DNA from: an uncultured Bacteroidota bacterium
GTDB taxonomy: Bacteria > Bacteroidota > Bacteroidia > Chitinophagales > Chitinophagaceae
Assembly (NCBI GenBank): GCA_903944755.1
Contig: CAJATB010000029.1
Coordinates: 1-11,169, forward strand
Reading direction: 5' to 3'
Length of the DNA: 11,169 nt
The notes beneath the pieces are model-generated. The model was not told the origin of the DNA and did no database searches. It was given only the letters and a program-made list of their open reading frames with translations. Below, one piece after another: positions 5,442 to 11,169 of the stretch. A program made the translations under genes and the position numbers. Each line of letters begins with the position of its first letter. The stretch's first letter is position 1.

Positions 5442-7247
5442 ATGAAGAAAACAGAAGAAACGAATGAACTTATAGAAGCAGTAAAGTCGCAAAAGACTTT
5501 CTCTGAAATTGGAATTAATGAGCAATTGGTAAAAGCGGTAACTGATTTAGGATATACACATGCTACCGAAATTCAGGAGCGTTCTATTCCAGTATTAATA
5601 AGTGGAACAAAGGATTTTATTGGCTTGGCACAAACGGGTACTGGTAAAACGGCTGCTTTTGGTTTGCCATTATTACAGCTAATTAAAACTGCTGATAAAT
5701 TCCCACAAGCACTAGTTGTTTGTCCTACACGTGAATTGTGTATGCAAATTGTGAATGAATTAAATTTATTCAAGAAGCATACGCCAGGGTTACAAGTATT
5801 AGCTGTGTATGGTGGTACTTCAATTGGTTTGCAAATCAAGGATTTAAAAAGAGGTGTTCAAATTATTGTTGCAACTCCAGGACGTTTGATTGATTTAATC
5901 GAAAGAAAAGCAATCAACTTGGAGAAAATACAATACGTTGTATTAGACGAAGCAGATGAAATGTTAAACATGGGATTCCAAGATGACATTGAATTTATTT
6001 TAAAAAATACACCAAACAGAGATAGTATCTGGTTATTTAGTGCAACCATGCCTGCTGAAATTAGAAAAGTAAGTAAGCGTTACATGAAAGAGCCGGTAGA
6101 AGTTACTATTGGGAAAGTGAATGCAACGAATAAAAGTATTGATCACCAATACTATTTAACTTCTGCACAGCATCGTTATGAGACACTAAAGAGAATCATT
6201 GATTTTAACCCAGGTATCTATGGTATTATTTTTACACGTACCAAAGCGGATGCACAAGATGTATCTGCACGATTAACACGGGAGGGTTATGATATTGATG
6301 CAATCCATGGTGACTTAACACAACAACAACGTGATAGAGTTATGGGACAATTTAGAGATAAAACTTTACAATTGTTAATTGCTACCGATGTTGCTGCACG
6401 TGGTATTGATGTAAAGGGAATCACACATGTAATCAATTTTGAATTACCTGATGATGTGGAAGTTTACACGCACCGTAGCGGTCGTACAGGCCGTGCTGGT
6501 AGCCATGGTATTTGTATTTCGATTGTGCATTCAAGAGAGTCGTACCGTTTACGTCAAATTGAGAATATCAATAAATGTACATTCCACAAATTAGATATAC
6601 CTAGCGGTAAAGATGTTTGTAGAAAACAATTTTTCCATGTGATGGACAAGTTAATGTCAACTGACGTGAGTCATGGTGATTATGAAACTTACGTTCCAAT
6701 GTTAGCAGAAAAATTTGCAGACATGAGTAAGGAAGAAATTTTAAAAAGAGTAGCTGCTTTGGAATTTAACCGATTCTTAAGTTATTACGAAAATGCACCT
6801 GATTTGAATTTACGTGCTGCTGATAAATCAGCAGGTCGTAGAGAACCAATGCAACAACAAGACCGTAACCGTGAACGTGGCCGCAATGAATTTGGTGGCG
6901 GTGATCGCGGAAGTCGTGATAGTCGTGGTGGAGATAGAGACGATCGTGGTGCTGGACGTGGTGCTGTAAGAGGAGCCAGCGGCTACAAACGCTTATTTGT
7001 AAACTTAGGCACTAAGGATGGTTTTTATAAAGCAAGCTTTTTGCAATTCATTTTAGACATGAGTGATTTGAAAAAGGAAGCTTTAGGAAAAATTGATATG
7101 AGAGATATGAATAGCTGGGTTGAAATTGAAACTGGCGCAATGAAGCAAATGATTAATGCTGTGGATGGTAAAAGCTACAAGGGTAGAAGAATTAGAATGA
7201 ATGATGCTGATAGCGGCGGTCCAAGAGGAAACAAGAACGAAGGGTAG
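5442..7247 (+). CDS. DEAD-box ATP-dependent RNA helicase with DbpA-type RNA-binding domain
   Basis: The protein has 601 residues and a complete helicase core: Q motif (GYTHATEIQERSIP, 37-50), motif I AQTGTGKT (63-70), PTREL (95-99), TPGRL (145-149), DEAD (169-172), SAT (200-202), TDVAARGID (315-323) and HRSGRTGRAG (344-353). It unwinds RNA duplexes using ATP. After the core comes an Arg/Gly/Asp-rich, presumably disordered linker (about 465-512), then a DbpA-like RNA-binding module (about 514-588, GYKRLFVNLGTKDGFYKASF to KGRRIRMND). This resembles CsdA/DeaD and DbpA, which act in ribosome assembly and mRNA turnover at low temperature. It sits 31 nt after tyrA inside an amino acid biosynthesis run, where it has no metabolic reason to be; a long hairpin follows. 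It may be read through from the attenuator-controlled promoter or have a promoter I cannot see. Confidence 0.95.
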   Translation: MKKTEETNELIEAVKSQKTFSEIGINEQLVKAVTDLGYTHATEIQERSIPVLISGTKDFIGLAQTGTGKTAAFGLPLLQLIKTADKFPQALVVCPTRELCMQIVNELNLFKKHTPGLQVLAVYGGTSIGLQIKDLKRGVQIIVATPGRLIDLIERKAINLEKIQYVVLDEADEMLNMGFQDDIEFILKNTPNRDSIWLFSATMPAEIRKVSKRYMKEPVEVTIGKVNATNKSIDHQYYLTSAQHRYETLKRIIDFNPGIYGIIFTRTKADAQDVSARLTREGYDIDAIHGDLTQQQRDRVMGQFRDKTLQLLIATDVAARGIDVKGITHVINFELPDDVEVYTHRSGRTGRAGSHGICISIVHSRESYRLRQIENINKCTFHKLDIPSGKDVCRKQFFHVMDKLMSTDVSHGDYETYVPMLAEKFADMSKEEILKRVAALEFNRFLSYYENAPDLNLRAADKSAGRREPMQQQDRNRERGRNEFGGGDRGSRDSRGGDRDDRGAGRGAVRGASGYKRLFVNLGTKDGFYKASFLQFILDMSDLKKEALGKIDMRDMNSWVEIETGAMKQMINAVDGKSYKGRRIRMNDADSGGPRGNKNEG

Positions 7248-7253
7248 AAACAT

Positions 7254-7295
7254 AATTAAAGGATGATGGTTTTAGTTAACTATCATCCTTTAATT
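7254..7295 (+). terminator. Long hairpin between helicase and DAHP synthase genes, possible terminator
   Basis: An 18-bp stem (7254-7271 with 7278-7295, one G-U pair) closes a 6-nt TTAGTT loop. The right arm ends in TTTAATT and only an interrupted T-rich stretch follows, so it is less typical as a terminator than the others. The stem is nearly symmetrical, so it could act on both strands or protect mRNA ends. It could end a pheA-to-helicase transcript partly or fully; the aroB-aroA-aroC part would then need a promoter in 7296-7332, where I see no convincing box. Confidence 0.55.
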
Positions 7296-7332
7296 TAAAT
7301 ATTTTGAACACAAATTTTAAAATTGGTTAAAT

Positions 7333-8418
7333 ATGGGAACCTTAACTGAACAGCAACAAAAAGTAAGCACCTTATTAAAAAAAGCTCCATTGATTATTTC
7401 TGGACCTTGCAGTGCAGAAACAGAAGAACAAGTAATGCAAACCGCAATTCGTTTAGCGGCTACTGGCAAAGTAGATATTATGCGTGCAGGGATATGGAAG
7501 CCAAGAACCCGTCCTGGAAGTTTTGAAGGTATTGGGACTAAGGGGTTGCCTTGGTTGCAACAAGCCAAAAAGGAAACTGGTTTGCCAATTGCAATTGAGG
7601 TTGCTACCGGTAAACAAGTTGAAGATGCTTTGCATTTTGATGTCGATGTTTTATGGATTGGTGCACGTACCACAGTTAACCCTTTTAGTGTGCAGGAAAT
7701 TGCAGACGCTTTAAGAGGCGTAAAAGTTCCTGTATTAATTAAAAATCCATTAAATCCAGATTTAGAACTTTGGGTAGGTGGAATGGAGCGTATTGCAAAA
7801 GCAGGTATAGAGGATTTAGGTTTAATTCACAGAGGGTTTAGTTCGTATGGGAATACCGATTTCCGTAATGCACCTATGTGGCATTTAGCAATTGAAATGA
7901 AACGTCGTTTTCCGGGTATACCTATGATTAACGATCCTTCACATATTTGTGGACGTCGTGATATTTTGCAAGAAGTAGCGCAACAAGCGATTGATTTAGA
8001 TTTTGATGGTTTAATTATTGAATCTCATATTGACCCTGACAATGCTTGGAGTGATGCGAAGCAACAAATTACGCCAGAAGTATTGAAAGAAATGTTAGAA
8101 GCAATTCGTTGGAGAAAAGACGATGTTGCGAATAAAGATTTTCAATCTCATTTGGAAAAATTCCGTCAGCAAATTAATCAATTAGACGACGAACTATTAC
8201 AAGTGCTGGCTACACGTATGAAAGTGGCAGAAAAAATAGGTGAATATAAAAAGGAGAATAACATAACCATTTTACAAACCAATCGTTGGAATGAAATTTT
8301 AGAAAGAGCTATAGCGAAAGGTAATAAAATGGGTTTAACCGATGATTTTGTTACAAAATATATGGACGCTGTGCATATGGAAAGTATACACCATCAGAAT
8401 AAAGTAATGAATAGCTAA
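7333..8418 (+). CDS. Bifunctional DAHP synthase / chorismate mutase (C-terminal type II mutase)
   Basis: The protein has 361 residues and two domains. Residues about 17-260 are a DAHP synthase of the short, KDO8P-synthase-like subfamily: SGPCSAE (23-29), KPRTRPGSFEG (56-66), IGARTTVNPF (109-118), LIKNPLNPD (135-143), IHRGFSSYG (165-173), NDPSHICGRRD (200-210, metal and substrate residues) and ESHIDPDNAWSD (230-241). It condenses PEP and erythrose 4-phosphate, the first step of the shikimate pathway. Residues about 270-361 are an AroQ-type chorismate mutase: FRQQINQLDDEL, AEKIGEYKKENN with Lys301, QTNRWNEILE and HMESIHHQ. The order synthase-mutase is that of Porphyromonas gingivalis; in Bacillus the mutase is N-terminal. 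In such fusions prephenate inhibits the synthase through the mutase domain. It supplies the chorismate mutase missing from PheA and TyrA here. Symbols in use vary (aroF, aroG, aroA(G)), so none is given. Confidence 0.95.
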   Translation: MGTLTEQQQKVSTLLKKAPLIISGPCSAETEEQVMQTAIRLAATGKVDIMRAGIWKPRTRPGSFEGIGTKGLPWLQQAKKETGLPIAIEVATGKQVEDALHFDVDVLWIGARTTVNPFSVQEIADALRGVKVPVLIKNPLNPDLELWVGGMERIAKAGIEDLGLIHRGFSSYGNTDFRNAPMWHLAIEMKRRFPGIPMINDPSHICGRRDILQEVAQQAIDLDFDGLIIESHIDPDNAWSDAKQQITPEVLKEMLEAIRWRKDDVANKDFQSHLEKFRQQINQLDDELLQVLATRMKVAEKIGEYKKENNITILQTNRWNEILERAIAKGNKMGLTDDFVTKYMDAVHMESIHHQNKVMNS

Positions 8419-8421
8419 TAC

Positions 8422-8439
8422 ACCCGCTTCTGGGTTTTT
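8422..8439 (+). terminator. Short hairpin with T-tract before aroB (weak)
   Basis: ACCCG (8422-8426) pairs with TGGGT (8431-8435), including one G-U pair, around CTTC, and the T-run spans 8435-8439. A 5-bp stem is weak, so partial termination or pausing is the most it could do. It lies 3 nt after the DAHP synthase-mutase stop and 19 nt before aroB. Confidence 0.3.
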
Positions 8440-8458
8440 GTATTTAGTTGTTTTATAA

Positions 8459-9490
8459 ATGAGTAGTATGAAAAATTTAAATATTAAATTTTCAAGCGCA
8501 ACTGTTGCCATTGTATTGGACGGCAATTTTGCTGCTATTGAAAAAACTATAGGAAAAGCTAATGCAATTTATATCACAGACGAAAAAGTGTATGCATTAC
8601 ATCAGAAAAAATTCAAAGGTAAACAAACCATAGTAATCCCATCGGGGGAAGAACATAAGCAACAAGCTACGGTCGATTTCATTATTGAGGCATTATTGAA
8701 TTTTGGAGCAGATAGGCATTCAATATTAGTGGGTGTTGGTGGCGGAGTAGTAACTGATATGGTAGGTTATGTTGGCGGGGTTTATATGCGCGGTATTGCT
8801 GTAGGCTTTGTCCCCACTACTATTTTAGCAATGGTGGACGCTTCTATTGGTGGAAAAAATGGAATTGATGTAGGGTTGTATAAAAATATGGTAGGCTTAA
8901 TTAAGCAACCAATATTTTTGTTTTACGATTTTACATTTTTAAATACATTACCAAATCATCAATGGGAAAATGGCTTTGCAGAAATCATAAAACATGCAGC
9001 AATAAAAGATGCTAAGCTAATGGCGGAATTGAATGCAAACAATTTGGCGTACTATCAGAAAAATACAAAAGCATTAAAGACATTGATTGAAAAAAATGTA
9101 CAAATTAAAGTGAAAGTGGTTCAAAAAGATGAGTTTGAAAAAGGGGACAGGAAGTTATTAAATTTTGGACACACATTAGGACATGCTATTGAAAACCAAC
9201 ATGCTTTATTACATGGACATGCAATAAGTATTGGGATGGTGTATGCTGCTAAAATATCACAAGTATTAAATGGATTTACAGGAACTGGTTTATTGGTGGA
9301 CACACTTAAAAAATACGGCTTACCTACCGCCATGCATTTTGATATTGATGCAGCAATGGAGATAATGCAGAAGGATAAGAAAAAGGCGACTGCAGGAATG
9401 CAGTATGTATTATTAAATAAAATTGGGAAGGCGGTATATGAAACAATACCAATGAAATCGTTACAAAAATTAATAAAGTTGTATTCTTAA
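8459..9490 (+). CDS. aroB: 3-dehydroquinate synthase (AroB)
   Basis: AroB turns DAHP into 3-dehydroquinate, the ring-closing second step of the shikimate pathway, using NAD+ and a divalent metal. Its 343 residues match the family. NAD-binding and active-site motifs are clear: IPSGEEHKQ, GVGGGVVTDMVGYVGGVYMRG, FVPTTILAMVDASIGGKNGI, GLYKNMVGLIKQP, the metal-ligand Glu/Lys region NGFAEIIKHAAI, and the metal histidines in LLNFGHTLGHAIE and LLHGHAISIGM. The start at 8459 gives MSSMKNLN; the in-frame ATG three codons later (8468) cannot be excluded. It lies 40 nt after the DAHP synthase gene and 1 nt before aroA, so it is clearly cotranscribed with aroA. Confidence 0.95.
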   Translation: MSSMKNLNIKFSSATVAIVLDGNFAAIEKTIGKANAIYITDEKVYALHQKKFKGKQTIVIPSGEEHKQQATVDFIIEALLNFGADRHSILVGVGGGVVTDMVGYVGGVYMRGIAVGFVPTTILAMVDASIGGKNGIDVGLYKNMVGLIKQPIFLFYDFTFLNTLPNHQWENGFAEIIKHAAIKDAKLMAELNANNLAYYQKNTKALKTLIEKNVQIKVKVVQKDEFEKGDRKLLNFGHTLGHAIENQHALLHGHAISIGMVYAAKISQVLNGFTGTGLLVDTLKKYGLPTAMHFDIDAAMEIMQKDKKKATAGMQYVLLNKIGKAVYETIPMKSLQKLIKLYS

Positions 9491-9491
9491 T

Positions 9492-10769
9492 ATGCGTGCC
9501 ATTGTTTATCCGGGAAACGTTACAGGGGAGCAAATAGCTCCGGCAAGTAAAAGCAGTATGCAACGCGCTTGTGCCGCTGCATTGTTACATGTAGGCAATA
9601 CTACCATTTTGAATCCAGGGCATTCCAATGATGATTTAGCAGCGATAGATGTAATCCAGAAACTAGGAGCAACGGTTGTACAAACTGCTTCACAATTAAA
9701 TGTAACGTCTCAAGGAGTTCAGCCAATCGGTACTGAATTGAATTGTGGTGAAAGCGGCTTAGGCATTAGAATGTTTAGTCCTATTGCAGCAATGAGTACT
9801 ACTCCAATGTTGATTCAAGGTGCTGGAAGTTTATTAAAACGACCAATGCATTTTTTTGACACTATTTTTCCATTATTAGGTATAAAAATCAATTCACAAA
9901 AAGGTTTCTTGCCTATAAACATACAAGGGCCATTAAAGCCTGTTACTATATCTGTAGACGGTTCATTAAGTTCTCAGTTTTTAACGGGGTTGTTAATGGC
10001 TTATGCTGCAAGTGATAGTCAAGGATCGGTGATTCATGTATCAGATTTAAAAAGCAAACCTTATATTGATTTAACATTGGCAGTATTAAATGCTTTTGGA
10101 TGGAATGTGCAACATCATAATTACGAAAGTTTTGAGTTTTTGCCACATGCCCCTTTAGCGGATACAATTGAATATACTGTTGAAGGAGACTGGAGCGGCG
10201 CTGCATTTTTATTAGTGGCAGGTGCTATTGCAGGCCCGATTAAAGTAAAGGGCTTACAATTAAATTCTACGCAAGCGGACAAAGCAGTGATGCAAGCCTT
10301 GAAAAGCTCAAATGCAACAATCGCTTATGAAGCGGATGGAATTTTAATTGGCCCAAGTTCAACAAGTATTGAGTTAACTGCTTTTGAATTCGATGCTACC
10401 GACTGTCCCGATTTATTTCCGCCACTAGTTGCACTAGCATCGATTTGTAATGGAGTTTCAAAAATAAAAGGAGTGAGTCGTTTAGCGCATAAGGAAAGTG
10501 ATAGAGGGTTAACCTTGCAAACGGAATTTGCAAAATTGGGAATCAATATTATCCTAGAAGGAGATGTAATGAAAATTCATGGAGGCACTGGCATTCAATT
10601 GAATACAGTTTTTTCTCATCATGACCATCGTATTGCTATGGCTTGCGGAGTTGCTGCACTAAGGGCAAATGGTCCAGTTGAAATCATGGATGCTGAATCG
10701 ATAAACAAGTCTTACACCGATTTTTTCGAACACCTTGTTCAATTGGGGATTAAAGTGCAATTGCAATAA
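9492..10769 (+). CDS. aroA: 3-phosphoshikimate 1-carboxyvinyltransferase (EPSP synthase, AroA)
   Basis: AroA joins shikimate 3-phosphate and PEP to EPSP, the sixth step to chorismate and the target of glyphosate in the family. Its 425 residues fit. The active site appears complete: ASKSSMQR (Lys20, Ser21, Arg25), CGESGLGIRMF (85-95, the PEP loop), KRPMHFFDTIF with Arg117, SLSSQFLTGLLM (Ser161, Gln162), DCPDLFP with catalytic-type Asp307, HKESDRG with Glu335 and Arg338, HHDHRIAM with His379 and Arg380, and INKSYTDF with Lys406. The PEP loop reads GESGLGIR, not the GNAGTAMR of the E. coli enzyme. The glyphosate-contact Gly is kept, so resistance cannot be predicted from this alone. The gap to aroB is a single base; aroC follows after 31 nt. 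Confidence 0.95.
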   Translation: MRAIVYPGNVTGEQIAPASKSSMQRACAAALLHVGNTTILNPGHSNDDLAAIDVIQKLGATVVQTASQLNVTSQGVQPIGTELNCGESGLGIRMFSPIAAMSTTPMLIQGAGSLLKRPMHFFDTIFPLLGIKINSQKGFLPINIQGPLKPVTISVDGSLSSQFLTGLLMAYAASDSQGSVIHVSDLKSKPYIDLTLAVLNAFGWNVQHHNYESFEFLPHAPLADTIEYTVEGDWSGAAFLLVAGAIAGPIKVKGLQLNSTQADKAVMQALKSSNATIAYEADGILIGPSSTSIELTAFEFDATDCPDLFPPLVALASICNGVSKIKGVSRLAHKESDRGLTLQTEFAKLGINIILEGDVMKIHGGTGIQLNTVFSHHDHRIAMACGVAALRANGPVEIMDAESINKSYTDFFEHLVQLGIKVQLQ

Positions 10770-10800
10770 AATACTTAACTTGTAATACAGATAAATAGTT

Positions 10801-11169
10801 ATGAATAGTTTTGGAACCTTATTTAGAGTGAATATTTTTGGCGAATCACATGGCGCCTGTGTAGGTATTACAGTTGACGGATGTCCTGCAGGTTTAACTT
10901 TAGAACAAGCTGATTTTGTGGTAGATATGGAAAGAAGAAAAGGGGGAAAGCAAAAAGGTACTACTCCCAGACAAGAAGACGATATGCCTGTTTTTAAATC
11001 AGGGTTATTTAATGATATAACTACAGGGGCGCCAATTACTATGTTATTTGAAAATAATAATACCAGGAGCGGTGATTATGAAAAGCAAAGAGCTTTTCCT
11101 AGACCAGGCCATTCCGATTTTACAGCACACCATAAATATGGTGGTTTTGAAGATTACCGTGGTGGGGGA
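10801..11169 (+). CDS. aroC: Chorismate synthase (AroC), 5' part cut by the window edge
   Basis: The first 123 codons are open to the right edge, about a third of a typical enzyme of 350-400 residues. AroC removes phosphate from EPSP to give chorismate, using reduced FMN. The N-terminal signature FGTLFRVNIFGESHGACVG (4-22) contains the GESHG motif, followed by ERRKGGKQKGTTPRQEDD (44-61), TTGAPITMLFENNNTRS (74-90) and RPGHSDFTAHHKYGGFED (101-118), leading to YRGGG at the edge. No frameshift is seen in this part. It is the last gene visible of the run and completes the window's route to chorismate after AroA. Confidence 0.95.
   Translation, partial: MNSFGTLFRVNIFGESHGACVGITVDGCPAGLTLEQADFVVDMERRKGGKQKGTTPRQEDDMPVFKSGLFNDITTGAPITMLFENNNTRSGDYEKQRAFPRPGHSDFTAHHKYGGFEDYRGGG

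Noticed and set aside
6836..6980. Repeat-rich stretch of the helicase gene as an inserted or frameshifted segment
   Set aside because: The frame stays open and encodes an Arg/Gly/Asp-rich linker typical of DEAD-box helicases, leading in frame into the DbpA-like domain.
7317..7673. A 118-codon minus-strand frame
   Set aside because: It is opposite the conserved DAHP synthase active-site region and has no recognisable features.

Overview
The window looks like a low-GC member of the Bacteroidota, probably Chitinophagaceae-like. The evidence is A-rich rather than Shine-Dalgarno-type leaders before the genes, candidate promoter boxes close to the Bacteroidota -7 consensus TAnnTTTG, a DAHP synthase with a C-terminal chorismate mutase (the Porphyromonas-type order), and a TyrA with the HPMWGTEFSGP form of its active-site motif. 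No genus can be fixed from the sequence alone.

Left part (1-1721, minus strand): a two-gene unit reading leftwards. An ECF-type sigma factor (start probably a TTG at 1692) is followed after 18 nt by a membrane protein that joins an anti-sigma-like cytoplasmic head, one membrane helix and an HtrA/trypsin-like periplasmic protease. The protease gene runs off the left edge. This looks like a self-contained envelope-sensing module.

Middle (1722-2393): a divergent intergenic region, then a 57-residue lipoprotein gene on the plus strand with a seven-residue (21-nt) repeat. Its structured 3' untranslated region ends in a strong intrinsic terminator. Next comes a hairpin with a partial 52-nt direct repeat (2121-2257). 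I recognise nothing in 2258-2351. A promoter/operator-like zone follows at 2352-2393.

Right part (2380-11169, plus strand): the main interest. A 28-codon leader peptide (2394-2480) contains ten aromatic codons in a row (one Trp, six Phe, three Tyr). It is followed by a perfect 9-bp terminator hairpin with a T-tract (2500-2528), and the end of the leader ORF holds a GCCGGG segment that can form a competing antiterminator. This has the architecture of a ribosome-mediated transcription attenuator sensing all three aromatic amino acids. Downstream are pheA (prephenate dehydratase), a class I aminotransferase, tyrA (prephenate dehydrogenase), a DEAD-box RNA helicase, DAHP synthase-chorismate mutase, aroB, aroA and the 5' part of aroC. 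All are on one strand with gaps from -10 to +85 nt. Together they cover the entry step (DAHP synthase), ring closure (AroB), EPSP and chorismate formation (AroA, AroC), chorismate mutase, and both branches to Phe and Tyr. AroD/AroQ, AroE, AroK and the trp genes are not in the window. The helicase is the outsider, and the long hairpin after it (7254-7295) may divide the run into two transcription units.
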